Position numbers and translations under genes: made by a program
Source of the DNA: Arthrobacter sp. FW305-BF8
GTDB taxonomy: Bacteria; Actinomycetota; Actinomycetes; Actinomycetales; Micrococcaceae
Assembly: GCF_021789315.1 (NCBI RefSeq)
Contig: NZ_CP084561.1
Span: 558,001-622,000, forward strand
Reading direction: 5' to 3'
Length of the DNA: 64,000 bases
The notes under the pieces: generated by a model
The model's database searches: none
What the model was told of the DNA's origin: nothing
Seen by the model: the letters and a program-made list of their open reading frames with translations, nothing else
Shown here: positions 50,174-58,447 of the stretch, piece by piece
Layout of the letters: the number at the start of each line of letters is the position of its first letter
Numbering within the stretch: the first letter of the stretch is position 1

Positions 50174-50187
50174 TGACAACGTTGTCT
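50174..50187. promoter_or_regulatory. LacI-type operator, site 2 upstream of levansucrase
   Basis: tgacaacgttgtct contains the perfect 12-bp palindrome GACAACGTTGTC with the central CG of LacI operators, 65 bases after site 1. The pair could allow looping. Confidence 0.55.
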
Positions 50188-50377
50188 AGCGTTGAGTGTG
50201 GGCCGCGAAATGTATGACATTTCCGATCGCCCACCGGGGTCCCACCCAAACCTCGCTTCTCCCTCGACACAACGGCGTCCTCGATGACGCATGCCGTGTC
50301 ACCGGGGGACTCCGGAGTGCGGGGACAAGGGCAGCTGCCCGTCTTCGACGAACGTATCTCCGCGAGAAGAGCAAAAC

Positions 50378-51973
50378 ATGCACAAGCACCCCAACACCCC
50401 CCGGATGCTGCGGTGGCGCCCCGCCGCCGCAGCTCTGGTGGCAACTGTCGCCGCCACGGCGTTCCTCGCCGTGCCCTCGGCACAGGCAAACGAGCCGTCG
50501 GATCCGCCGGCGAGCACCCAGATGCCGGCGCCGGCTCCGGGCTTCCCCCTGCCGACGCCCCACACCCAGACGGCGCACGACCCGGCGTCGGACTTCACCT
50601 CAAAGTGGACCCGTGCGGATGCCAAGCAGATCATGGCGCAGAGCGATTCCAAGGTTAAGCCCGGCCAGAACTCCATGAGCCCCGACGTCACCATGCCGGA
50701 GATCCCCGAGGACTTCCCCGCCATGAATGACGACGTGTGGGTCTGGGACACCTGGTCGCTGACCGATGAGAACGCGAACCAGATCAGCTACAAGGGTTAC
50801 GACGTGATCTTCTCGCTGGTCGCGGACCGGCACGCGGGCTACGGCTTCGACCAGCGCCACTGGAACGCCCGGATCGGCTACTTCTTCCGCAAGACCAACG
50901 CCGACCCCGCCAAGGACAAGTGGAACTACGGCGGACACCTGTTCCTGGACAACACTTCCATCGGCAACACCGAATGGTCCGGCTCCACGCGCCTGATGCA
51001 GGGCAACCACGTGAACGTCTTCTACACGGCCACCACGTTCTACGACGTCAAGGAGCGCAATGCCGGCGGCGGCGGCATCGCCCCGGACGCCGCCATCGCC
51101 AAGGCACTCGGCAACATCCACGCGGACAAGAACGGCGTGACCTTCGACGGCTTCCAGCACACCAAGCTGCTCGAACCGGACGGAAAGCTGTACCAGAACA
51201 AGGCGCAGAACCCGGGGTTCGCGTTCCGCGACCCGTACACCTTCGCTGACCCGGCGCACCCCGGCAAGACCTTTATGGTGTTCGAAGGCAACACCGGTGG
51301 CAAGCGCGGCGACTACCGCTGCGAGAACGCGGACCTGGGCTACGCCAAGGGTGACCCCAACGCCGAGAACCTCGCCGAGGTCAACAGCAAGGGTGCCTAC
51401 TACCAGACCGCCAACGTTGGCCTCGCCGTGGCAGATAACAAGGATCTGACCAAGTGGCACTTCCTGCCTCCGATCCTCTCCGCCAACTGCGTCAACGACC
51501 AGACCGAGCGTCCGCAGATCTTCATCCAGAATGAAGGCGGCAAGAACAAGTACTACCTGTTCACCATCAGCCACCAGTTCACCTACGCTGCAGGCATGCG
51601 CGGACCCGACGGCGTCTACGGCTTCGTGGGCAACGGCGTCCGCTCCGACTACCAGCCGATGAACAACAGCGGCCTGGCCCTCGGCTCCCCGACAGACCTG
51701 AACCTGCCGTCCGAGTCCCCGGAAGCACCGACGCCGAACCAGAACGGCCGCCAGTTCCAGGCCTACTCGCACTACGTGCAGCCGGGCGGCCTGGTCCAGT
51801 CCTTCATCGACAACGTGAACGGCGTCCGCGGCGGCTCCCTGTCGCCCACCGTGAAGCTCAACTTCCGCGACGGCGTGTCCAAGGTTGACCGCAGCTTCGG
51901 CAAGAACGGCCTCGGCCCGTTCGGTTACCTGCCCACCAACGTCCACGTTGGCGGCAACGGCCTCTACAAGTAA
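50378..51973 (+). CDS. levansucrase (glycoside hydrolase family 68)
   Basis: The ATG at 50378 follows GAGAAGAG; a signal peptide runs to about residue 37 (VATVAATAFLAVPSAQA). The five-bladed propeller of GH68 has nucleophile Asp124 in VWVWDTWSL, the transition-state Asp285 in FRDPYTF and acid/base Glu377 in TERPQIF. 531 residues, no cell-wall anchor. The enzyme is secreted, splits sucrose and transfers fructosyl units to water, fructose or levan. Whether levan, fructooligosaccharides or free fructose dominates cannot be told. Two LacI-type operators upstream suggest sugar-dependent control; no regulator gene is adjacent. Confidence 0.93.
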   Translation: MHKHPNTPRMLRWRPAAAALVATVAATAFLAVPSAQANEPSDPPASTQMPAPAPGFPLPTPHTQTAHDPASDFTSKWTRADAKQIMAQSDSKVKPGQNSMSPDVTMPEIPEDFPAMNDDVWVWDTWSLTDENANQISYKGYDVIFSLVADRHAGYGFDQRHWNARIGYFFRKTNADPAKDKWNYGGHLFLDNTSIGNTEWSGSTRLMQGNHVNVFYTATTFYDVKERNAGGGGIAPDAAIAKALGNIHADKNGVTFDGFQHTKLLEPDGKLYQNKAQNPGFAFRDPYTFADPAHPGKTFMVFEGNTGGKRGDYRCENADLGYAKGDPNAENLAEVNSKGAYYQTANVGLAVADNKDLTKWHFLPPILSANCVNDQTERPQIFIQNEGGKNKYYLFTISHQFTYAAGMRGPDGVYGFVGNGVRSDYQPMNNSGLALGSPTDLNLPSESPEAPTPNQNGRQFQAYSHYVQPGGLVQSFIDNVNGVRGGSLSPTVKLNFRDGVSKVDRSFGKNGLGPFGYLPTNVHVGGNGLYK

Positions 51974-51998
51974 GCCGATCCTGTTGCAGTAATCGGGG

Positions 51999-52041
51999 GG
52001 CGCCCGGACCTGGTGAGTATTTCCGGGTCCGGGCGCCTTTT
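51999..52041 (+). terminator. intrinsic terminator after levansucrase
   Basis: ggcgcccggacc (51999-52010) pairs with ggtccgggcgcc (52026-52037), a perfect 12-bp stem with a 15-base loop, followed by TTTT. Confidence 0.92.
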
Positions 52042-52226
52042 GCTGCACCTCAGTCCCTATATACAGAGCCGTTTTGCGGCACGACTGCAAGGTGCACCCG
52101 CCCTGTCAACTTGGAAAGACGCGCGCCGGCCGGGCTAGACTCGCACGCCGGGGGACGGGGCAGGCCTCTTGCGGCTGCCCAGCCAGGCCGCCGAAAGGCG
52201 GCAAAACCACTCCAGGAATGGAAACC

Positions 52227-52685
52227 GTGAAACAACTTGCCCGCCCGCTGTACGCCGTCGCTCTTCTCGCCGTAACGGCACTTACCGCCTGCTCCGGGCC
52301 TGCCTCCGGCAGTGCGCCGTCGGCGCCTGAAACGTCCACGACGGCGGCCGGCAGCGCCGCTCCGACCGCGTCCGCAAGTGCCGCTTCCGGTCAGTACGGC
52401 GGTTACGCCTCCGCAGCCGAGGCCTGTGACGCCATCTCCACGCAAGCCACGGGGGCATCCCTGCTGCCGCTTTCCGCCGCCCAGGGCAAGACCGCGGAAC
52501 TGGAGCAGAAGAAAGCGGAGCTCGCGGAGACGGCGCAGCGGGTGCCTGAGGCGCTGAAGGCCGACTTTGCGCGGTTCAACGAGGTGGCTCTGGCGGGGCT
52601 CTCGGACCAGAGCGTGTATTCCAAGGGCGAGTTCGAGGCCGCCGTGGCCCCCGTGACCGGGTGGCTGTCTGCGAACTGCCACTGA
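52227..52685 (+). CDS. small lipoprotein of unknown function
   Basis: The GTG at 52227 is placed 9 bases after AGGA, while an ATG three codons earlier touches that site. The N-terminus VKQLARPLYAVALLAVTALTACSGP is a lipoprotein signal with lipobox LTAC. A Ser/Ala/Thr-rich linker and a helical domain of about 90 residues (YASAAEACDAISTQATGASLLPLSAAQGKTAELEQKKAELAETAQRVPEALKADFARFNEV) follow, with Cys pairs that may form a disulfide. 152 residues, anchored on the outer face of the membrane. Function unknown; it precedes the Asp23 operon. Confidence 0.75.
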   Translation: MKQLARPLYAVALLAVTALTACSGPASGSAPSAPETSTTAAGSAAPTASASAASGQYGGYASAAEACDAISTQATGASLLPLSAAQGKTAELEQKKAELAETAQRVPEALKADFARFNEVALAGLSDQSVYSKGEFEAAVAPVTGWLSANCH

Positions 52686-52795
52686 GCCTCAAGGGGATTG
52701 CGCTGCGCCGGGGCCCGCGGGGAACGCGGTGCGCGCGGCCCCTGACGTTGTCCGGCCCAGGGGATAGGGTTGTGTTCAACAGAAGGGGAGTGCTG

Positions 52796-53251
52796 ATGGA
52801 ATACCAGAATCCACAAACCGCCGCCGTTCGCGTGGACCCTGCCCTGACACAGGCTGGAGCCGGGGGGCGGACGGTGATCTCCGAGACCGCCGTGGCCAAA
52901 GTCGCCGGGATCGCGGCCCGGGCCGTGCCCGGCGTGTACTCCCTGGGGACGGGCTCCTCTCGGGCACTCGGTGCCATCAGGGACGCGGTGGGCAGCTCCG
53001 ATCATGCCGCGGGGGTGCACGCCGAGGTCGGCGAAACCCAGGTGGCAGTAGACATCACCCTGGTGGCGGTCTATGGCGTTCCGCTGCACGCACTGGCCAA
53101 CCAGGTACGGGCAAGTGTTTATGCGGCCGTCGAGAAACTGGTGGGCCTGCAGGTCATCGAGGTGAACGTCGAGATCAACGACGTCTACATTGCACCGCCC
53201 GTGAAACCGACGGGCGCTTCCGCCGTCGCTGAGAGGGAGGCGGTCCTGTGA
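52796..53251 (+). CDS. Asp23/Gls24 family envelope stress response protein
   Basis: The ATG at 52796 has AGAAGGGGAG at about 5 bases. The 151 residues carry the Asp23 core (GGRTVISETAVAKVAGIAARAVPGVYSLG, VGETQVAVDITLVAVYGVPLHALANQVRASVYAAVEKLVGLQVIEVNVEINDVYI). In Staphylococcus aureus Asp23 is a membrane-associated cytoplasmic protein tethered by AmaP and controlled by SigB. It is the first gene of a five-gene coupled operon (GTGA/ATGA overlaps) that ends with an AmaP-like protein. Confidence 0.9.
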   Translation: MEYQNPQTAAVRVDPALTQAGAGGRTVISETAVAKVAGIAARAVPGVYSLGTGSSRALGAIRDAVGSSDHAAGVHAEVGETQVAVDITLVAVYGVPLHALANQVRASVYAAVEKLVGLQVIEVNVEINDVYIAPPVKPTGASAVAEREAVL

Positions 53252-53439
53252 GCCCCACTGTCGTTGGAATCGCAGTCGGCGCCTTCGTGGCGTTCATGTC
53301 ACTACAGTTCGGCCTCTGGGGCTTCCTGATTTCCCTGCTGTTCATGGGAATCGGCGCGCTCCTGGGCCGCGCCGCAGAAGGGAAACTGGACCTCCGTAGC
53401 GTCATCGATGCCATCAGCGGCCGGCGCTCTTCCTCATGA
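53248..53439 (+). CDS. DUF2273-type small integral membrane protein
   Basis: The GTG at 53248 overlaps the Asp23 stop. The 63 residues hold two membrane segments (VVGIAVGAFVAFMSLQFGLWGFLISLLFMGIGALLG), followed by a charged tail (RAAEGKLDLRSVIDAISGRRSSS). DUF2273 proteins regularly occur in Asp23 operons and probably sit in the membrane with AmaP. Function unknown. Confidence 0.82.
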   Translation: MSPTVVGIAVGAFVAFMSLQFGLWGFLISLLFMGIGALLGRAAEGKLDLRSVIDAISGRRSSS

Positions 53440-53452
53440 ACGGTGCATCCTC

Positions 53453-53854
53453 ATGAGCCGGGCAACGGATACGGTACAGGCAGCCGGAGCAGCCACGCCC
53501 GGCGGGCAGTACAGCGGACATAACAGGATCAGCACCCAGGCGCTCACCAGCCTGGCCAAGGCTGCCGCTGCCGAGGCCCTGGGCATTCATGCCCATGACG
53601 TTCGCGCGGACTGGTCGGACGACGGCGGCCTGCTGGCTTTGTCACTCGTCGCCCCCATCCGGATCCCCAGCCTGAGTGCTGTCCTCCGCGACCCGGGCCG
53701 TGTCGCGGCGCTGGGCGGCTCCATCTGGGACAGGACCGTGCACGCCAAAACAGACATATTGACCAAGGTCACCGAACTGAGCGGCGCGAGCCTGAGCAGG
53801 GTGGACATCCGCATCAGCGGTGCCCACGTCACGGAAGAGGGCAGGGTCCGGTGA
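53453..53854 (+). CDS. Asp23-operon protein of unknown function, 133 aa
   Basis: The ATG at 53453 (MSRATDTV) begins 13 bases after the DUF2273 stop, without a clear ribosome binding site, so translational coupling is likely. The product has a helical N-terminal part (ISTQALTSLAKAAAAEALGIHAHDVRADWSDDGGLLALSLVAPIRIP) and a short C-terminal KVTELSGASLSRVDIRISGAHVTEEGRVR that resembles the end of Asp23 domains. It may be a truncated Asp23 relative. The stop overlaps the next GTG. Confidence 0.7.
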   Translation: MSRATDTVQAAGAATPGGQYSGHNRISTQALTSLAKAAAAEALGIHAHDVRADWSDDGGLLALSLVAPIRIPSLSAVLRDPGRVAALGGSIWDRTVHAKTDILTKVTELSGASLSRVDIRISGAHVTEEGRVR

Positions 53855-54501
53855 GTTCGGTCGTCGAACAGCAGCATGAGGCCGGCGGGGACCCGGCGCA
53901 GGGCAGCTCCGGTGCGGCGCACGCCGCCGCCATCGACATGCGCCGCGTCCTGCACCGCGAGACCCACGCCTCACGGGCCGTGGCAGCAGTCATCGCCGGT
54001 TCCCTGGTCATCGTGCTCTGCCTTTACGCTCTCCTGGAATCCGCGGTGCGCGCCATCGGCCAGCCGCCCTGGCTCATCGATCCGCAAACGGCAGCGGAAC
54101 GGATCGTGGCGCTCCCGTCAGGTCTGCCGCCGCTGCTGCTGGGAGCTGCCGGCGCCGTGACAGCTGCCGCAGGTCTCTTCTTTTTCTTGAGCGCGGTCCT
54201 GCCCGGGCGCCGGGCCAGGCACCTTCTGTATGACCCGCGGATTGCCGTAGTGGTTGATGATGAAGTCATCGCGGCCGCCCTTGCCCGAAGTGCGCGTCTG
54301 GCGGCCAATGTCACTCAGGAACAGGTCATGGTAGTGGTTTCCCAGCGCCAGGTGGTGGTCAATGTCCGCCCCACCTCCGGCGTTCCGACGAGCGAGAATG
54401 CCATCCTGCAAGCGGTGGAAAACGAACTGGCGGCGATGGGACCGTCTCCCATGCCCCAGGTGACCGTTAACCTGTCGACCTCCGGAGTGGTGGGCGCATG
54501 A
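53851..54501 (+). CDS. DUF6286-type membrane protein of the Asp23 operon
   Basis: The GTG at 53851 overlaps the previous stop. The 216 residues have a hydrophilic N-terminus, two membrane helices (AVAAVIAGSLVIVLCLYALLES and PPLLLGAAGAVTAAAGLFFFLSAVL) and a cytoplasmic or outer domain (DDEVIAAALARSARLAANVTQEQVMVVVSQRQVVVNVRPTSGVP) typical of DUF6286. Actinobacterial Asp23 operons commonly contain it; role unknown. Confidence 0.8.
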   Translation: MSSVVEQQHEAGGDPAQGSSGAAHAAAIDMRRVLHRETHASRAVAAVIAGSLVIVLCLYALLESAVRAIGQPPWLIDPQTAAERIVALPSGLPPLLLGAAGAVTAAAGLFFFLSAVLPGRRARHLLYDPRIAVVVDDEVIAAALARSARLAANVTQEQVMVVVSQRQVVVNVRPTSGVPTSENAILQAVENELAAMGPSPMPQVTVNLSTSGVVGA

Positions 54502-55109
54502 ACGGGACACCCAGGCTTCTCAACCGGATCCTTCTCGGCATTCTTGGCTTCAAGCTGCTGGTGATCGGCGTGCTGCTCGTACTCCTGGCGGCTGTCCCTG
54601 CCGTCGCGGTGTGGTGGCACTCCTGGTCCAGAAGCGTGTCGGACAACGTCACTGCGGCCTTCGAGGGCACGCAGTTTCCCGGCCGGCAGGGGAGCTGGCT
54701 GTGGGTGGTCCTGGCCCTCGCAGTGGTGCTGCTGATCGGCCTCATGGTTGCCTGGATCGCTCAGCAGGGCAAAGGCCGCACCGACCTCTTGCTCGCGGCG
54801 GAGGATCCGGGCGGCGTGCCGGGCGACATCAGGATCGGCGGGGGAGTGGCCGAGCAGGCGCTGAAGAACGCCCTTGCCGACCGCCCCGACCTCGCCGGTG
54901 CCACGGTCTCGATCTACGACGTCAAAGGCCAGCCGGCGCTGAAGCTCCGGTTGCACCCACGGCCGGGTGTGCCACCGCAGGCCGTCGCGGCCGAAGCGGC
55001 GGACCTGGTTGACGCGCTGAGCGCCGTGCTGGGCCAGCGGACACCGGTCCTGGTGCACATCGCGGCCGGTGCGCGGACCCGCTTCAGCCGCGCCGAGCGG
55101 GTCCGCTAG
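54498..55109 (+). CDS. AmaP-like alkaline shock response membrane anchor
   Basis: The ATG at 54498 overlaps the previous stop (ATGA). Two membrane helices (ILLGILGFKLLVIGVLLVLLAAVPAVAVWW and WLWVVLALAVVLLIGLMVAWIA) flank a short outer loop. The rest is a cytoplasmic domain (GVAEQALKNALADRPDLAGATVSIYDVKGQPALKLRLHPRPGVPPQAVAAEAADLVDALSAVLG), which resembles the Asp23-binding part of AmaP. 203 residues. Last gene of the operon, followed by a hairpin. Confidence 0.8.
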   Translation: MNGTPRLLNRILLGILGFKLLVIGVLLVLLAAVPAVAVWWHSWSRSVSDNVTAAFEGTQFPGRQGSWLWVVLALAVVLLIGLMVAWIAQQGKGRTDLLLAAEDPGGVPGDIRIGGGVAEQALKNALADRPDLAGATVSIYDVKGQPALKLRLHPRPGVPPQAVAAEAADLVDALSAVLGQRTPVLVHIAAGARTRFSRAERVR

Positions 55110-55125
55110 CTCCGTCATCCAGGAC

Positions 55126-55153
55126 TCTGGCTAGCCGGAACCGGTTAGCCAGA
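55126..55153. terminator. bidirectional hairpin between convergent genes
   Basis: tctggctagccgg (55126-55138) pairs with ccggttagccaga (55141-55153) with one mismatch, between the Asp23 operon end (55109) and the alpha-glucosidase end (55168). No long T run. Confidence 0.7.
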
Positions 55154-55167
55154 AACCGTCGGGCCTC

Positions 55168-57015
55168 TTATCCGGCCACCAGGTAGGCCGCGCTGTTGGG
55201 CGCAACCACGGCTTCTTCAGCGCCTGATTCTGCAGCGCTCGACAGCGCCACCCGGTATCCGTCGGGGACCGGCGTGGAATCCGCCCCGGTGTTGGCGACC
55301 ACCAGGACATCACGGTTGTGAAACGCCAGGACGCCCAGGCCGGGGTTGTGGTTGTCCGCCCAGCAGAAGGTGCCGGACCCCAGGCCGTGGTTGCGGCGTG
55401 CGGTGAGCGCGGCGCGGTACAGCTCCAGTGTGGAGCCTTTGACGCCGTCCTGCCGGTCCGCGGCCAGATCTTCGAAGGATTCGGGCTGGGGCAGCCAGGG
55501 CGCGGCCGGGTCCTGCGCAGTGGACGCCTCCGCGAAGCCATACCCGGGCGCTGCGGATTTCCATGGCAGCGGCACCCGGCAGCCGTCGCGCCCGCGCTCA
55601 ATGCCGTTGGTCCGGAAGAACGTCGGATCCTGCCGGGCTTCGGCGGGCAGCGTGGTGTGCTCCGGGAGGCCAAGCTCCTCGCCCTGGTAGATGTACGCGG
55701 AGCCGGGCAGGGCCAAGGACACCAGCGAGGCGGCCCGGGCACGGGCCAGGCCAAGGGCTGCATCGGGCTGCTCGTCCTCGGCGGCAATCCCCTTCGGGAA
55801 GGTGGTGGGATCCTGCAAACCGAAGCGGCTCGGATGGCGCACCGTGTCATGGTTGCTCAGGACCCAGGTGGATGGTGCCCCCACGGAGGCGGCAGCTACG
55901 AGGGAATCCTCGATGGCCACGGCCATCCGCCGGGCGTCCCAGCCTGCCAGCAGGAAATCGAAGTTGAAGGCCTGCTGCATCTCGTCCGGCCGGATGTACC
56001 GCGCGAGCCGTTCCGCCGGTTCAACCCACGCCTCGGCCACCAGCATGCGGTCGCCGTCGTAGCCCGCCAGGACCCGGTTCCAGTCCCGGTAAATCTCATG
56101 GACGCCGTCCTGGTCAAAGAACGGCGATGGCGGATACAGCGGCGACACCGGTTCGTGTTCCGCGCCCTCGGCGGTTTCCCCGACGGTGCTGTCCCAATCG
56201 GGGGCGTGCGCTGTGTGCGGCTCAACTTCCTCTCCGTGGGCGCCCGGGGGATCCGTCACATGGGCGGCGTCGGCGGAGCCTTCCACCATGGCGGCCACAC
56301 CTTCCCAGTCCGGAAGCCCGGCCTCCTTCACCATCCCGTGGGCCACATCCACCCGGAAGCCGTCCACGCCCCTGTCCAACCAGAAGCGGAGCACAGAACG
56401 CATCTCCTCCCAGACCTCGGGGTTTTCCCAGTTAAGGTCCGGCTGCTTCGTGTCGAAAAGGTGCAGGTACCAGTCCCCGGGGGAGCCGTCGGCGTTCGTG
56501 GTCCGCGTCCAGGCCGGTCCGCCGAAGATGGATTTCCAGTTGTTCGGCGCGAGGTTGCCGTCGCCGGAGCCTGCAGTCTCGTCCTTCCCCGGCCGGAACA
56601 TGTAACGCTCCCTGGCGGCGGAGCCGGGTTCCGCCGCGAGGGCCTCCTGGAACCACACGTGTTCATCGGATGTGTGGTTCGGGACCAGGTCGACGATCAC
56701 CTTCAGCCCGCGGGCGTGGGCGTCCTCCAGCATGGCGTCGAAGTCGGCCAGCGTACCGAAGGCCGGGTCCACCTGCCGGTAATCGGCGACATCGTAGCCG
56801 CCATCCGCCTGCGGCGACCGGTAGAACGGCGAAAGCCAGACGGCGTCGACCCCGAGCTGCTGCAGGTAGGGCAGGCGTGCCGTGACACCGGGCAGGTCAC
56901 CCATGCCGTCACCGTTCCCATCGGAAAAGGAACGCGGATAGATCTGGTAGACAGCTGCATGGGCCCACCACGCGGTCGTCTCGGAAGCTGGCGTGCTGAT
57001 CGGGCGGTGACTCAT
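55168..57015 (-). CDS. alpha-glucosidase, GH13 (oligo-1,6-glucosidase/trehalulase-like)
   Basis: The ATG at 57015 has GGAGAGG at 6 bases. The 615-residue enzyme carries the GH13 regions: DLVPNHTSDEHVWF, nucleophile Asp in GFRVDVAHGM, acid/base Glu in MLVAEAWV, and the third Asp in LSNHDTVRHPSRFG. An insertion of about 55 residues after GM (EVEPHTAHAPDWD..., acidic) lies between the first and second acids. No signal peptide, so it is cytoplasmic and cuts imported alpha-glucosides such as maltose, isomaltose, trehalulose or sucrose isomers. It is divergent from the sugar ABC importer, with LacI operators between them. Confidence 0.9.
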   Translation of the reverse strand: MSHRPISTPASETTAWWAHAAVYQIYPRSFSDGNGDGMGDLPGVTARLPYLQQLGVDAVWLSPFYRSPQADGGYDVADYRQVDPAFGTLADFDAMLEDAHARGLKVIVDLVPNHTSDEHVWFQEALAAEPGSAARERYMFRPGKDETAGSGDGNLAPNNWKSIFGGPAWTRTTNADGSPGDWYLHLFDTKQPDLNWENPEVWEEMRSVLRFWLDRGVDGFRVDVAHGMVKEAGLPDWEGVAAMVEGSADAAHVTDPPGAHGEEVEPHTAHAPDWDSTVGETAEGAEHEPVSPLYPPSPFFDQDGVHEIYRDWNRVLAGYDGDRMLVAEAWVEPAERLARYIRPDEMQQAFNFDFLLAGWDARRMAVAIEDSLVAAASVGAPSTWVLSNHDTVRHPSRFGLQDPTTFPKGIAAEDEQPDAALGLARARAASLVSLALPGSAYIYQGEELGLPEHTTLPAEARQDPTFFRTNGIERGRDGCRVPLPWKSAAPGYGFAEASTAQDPAAPWLPQPESFEDLAADRQDGVKGSTLELYRAALTARRNHGLGSGTFCWADNHNPGLGVLAFHNRDVLVVANTGADSTPVPDGYRVALSSAAESGAEEAVVAPNSAAYLVAG

Positions 57016-57040
57016 GGTTGCCTCTCCGGTAACAATTAGG

Positions 57041-57054
57041 TGTAAACGCTTGCA
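57041..57054. promoter_or_regulatory. LacI-type operator between alpha-glucosidase and ABC genes
   Basis: tgtaaacgcttgca fits the LacI/GalR operator pattern, 26 bases from the alpha-glucosidase start and 88 bases from the binding-protein start. It shares TGTAARCGCTTGC with the levansucrase operator. Confidence 0.65.
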
Positions 57055-57063
57055 TATCTTCGG

Positions 57064-57073
57064 GCAACGTTAC
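57064..57073. promoter_or_regulatory. second LacI-type half palindrome
   Basis: gcaacgttac is an imperfect AACGTT-centred site ten bases after the first operator, possibly a second contact for the divergent promoters. Confidence 0.35.
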
Positions 57074-57141
57074 TAGTGTGACAGTCACCACATCAACCGC
57101 ACGAATGATTTCCATGTCACTCAGCGAGGAGTCTCCAGCCA

Positions 57142-58440
57142 ATGAAAACCCCTAAGTTCTTACTCCCGGTCGCCACTGCCGGCGTGCTCGCACTGACCCT
57201 GTCCGCCTGTGGCGGCGGCGGGGGCGGCACCACGGGCGGAGGTGGCGGTGCCGGGGGCGGTGACGCCGCCAACAACCTCGACGGCCGCGGCCCCATCACC
57301 TACGTTCAGGGCAAGGACAACAGCAACGTCGTCCGCCCGCTGATCGAGAAGTGGAACGCCGCCCACCCGAACGAGAAGGTGACCTTCAAGGAGCAGACGG
57401 ACCAGGCTGACCAGCAGCACGATGACATCGTGCAGCACTTCCAGGCCAAGGATGCCAGCTACGACGTCGTGGACGTTGACGTCGTCTGGACCGCGGAGTT
57501 CGCGGCCAAGGGATGGCTTCAGCCGCTGAAGGACAAGATGGCCTTCGATACCAGCGCCATGCTGAAGCCGACCGTCGACAGCGCCACCTACAAGGGAACG
57601 CTGTACGCAGCCCCGCAGACCTCCGACGGCGCCCTGCTGTACTACCGCAAGGACCTGGTCCCCACCGCGCCGAAAACGTGGGATGAAATGATGGGCATGT
57701 GCTCCATCGCCAAGGAGAACAAGATCGGCTGCTACGGCGGCCAGTTCAGCAAGTACGAGGGCCTGACCGTCAACGCGTCGGAGGCCATCAACTCCGCCGG
57801 CGGTTCCGTCCTGGACGCGGACGGCAAGCCCAGCCTGAACACCGACCAGGCCAAGGCTGGCCTGGAGAACCTGGCCAAGGCCTACGCTGACGGCAACATC
57901 CCGAAGGAAGGCATCACCTTCCAGGAGGAGCAGAGCCGCCAGGCCTTCCAGGACGGAAAGCTCCTCTTCCTGCGCAACTGGCCCTACGTCTACAACCTGG
58001 CCACCACCGAAGGATCATCCAAGGTGAAGGACAAGCTGGGCATCGCACCGATCCCGGGCAAGGACGGCCCCGGCGCCTCCTCGCTGGGCGGCCACAGCCT
58101 GGCTGTCAGCGTCTACTCCAAGAACAAGGCAACTGCCCTGGACTTCCTGAAGTTCATGACGTCCGAAGAGACCGAGAAGTTCTACGCCACGCAGGGTTCG
58201 CTGGCTCCCGTGCTGGGCAGCCTTTACACTGACGCCACCCTGGTGAAGAAGCTGCCGTACCTGCCCGTCCTGAAGACCTCCATCGAGAACGCCGTGCCGC
58301 GCCCGGTCACCCCGTTCTACCCGGCAGTGACCAAGGCGATCCAGGAGAACGCGTACTCAGCCATCAAGGGTGAAAAGCCCGTGGACACTGCACTGTCTGA
58401 CATGCAGAAGTCCATCGAATCCGCCGGTGCAGGATCGTAG
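57142..58440 (+). CDS. sugar ABC transporter substrate-binding lipoprotein
   Basis: The ATG at 57142 has GAGGAG about 10 bases upstream. The signal ends in a lipobox TLSAC (Cys23), followed by a Gly-rich linker, so the protein is a membrane lipoprotein. The mature part (ITYVQGKDNSNVVRPLIEKWNAAHPNEKVTFKEQ...) is a family-1 extracellular solute-binding protein; 432 residues. Related proteins bind trehalose, maltose or other alpha-glucosides. It precedes two permeases and is divergent from an alpha-glucosidase, so an alpha-glucoside ligand is likely. The ATPase (probably a shared MsiK-type) is not in the operon. Confidence 0.9.
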   Translation: MKTPKFLLPVATAGVLALTLSACGGGGGGTTGGGGGAGGGDAANNLDGRGPITYVQGKDNSNVVRPLIEKWNAAHPNEKVTFKEQTDQADQQHDDIVQHFQAKDASYDVVDVDVVWTAEFAAKGWLQPLKDKMAFDTSAMLKPTVDSATYKGTLYAAPQTSDGALLYYRKDLVPTAPKTWDEMMGMCSIAKENKIGCYGGQFSKYEGLTVNASEAINSAGGSVLDADGKPSLNTDQAKAGLENLAKAYADGNIPKEGITFQEEQSRQAFQDGKLLFLRNWPYVYNLATTEGSSKVKDKLGIAPIPGKDGPGASSLGGHSLAVSVYSKNKATALDFLKFMTSEETEKFYATQGSLAPVLGSLYTDATLVKKLPYLPVLKTSIENAVPRPVTPFYPAVTKAIQENAYSAIKGEKPVDTALSDMQKSIESAGAGS

Positions 58441-58447
58441 TTCTGCC

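Larger units (their letters stand above)
49776..50377. other. long upstream region of the levansucrase gene
   Basis: About 600 bp without a convincing gene. Short open frames here lack ribosome binding sites and recognisable products. It contains two LacI-type operators (50109-50124, 50174-50187), and the levansucrase promoter should lie between about 50150 and 50300; I cannot fix its -35 and -10 with confidence. Confidence 0.55.

Noticed and set aside
52747..52772. SigB-type promoter of the Asp23 operon (GTTGTC-N14-GGGTTG)
   Set aside because: Only about half the consensus bases fit; noted but not listed as a feature.
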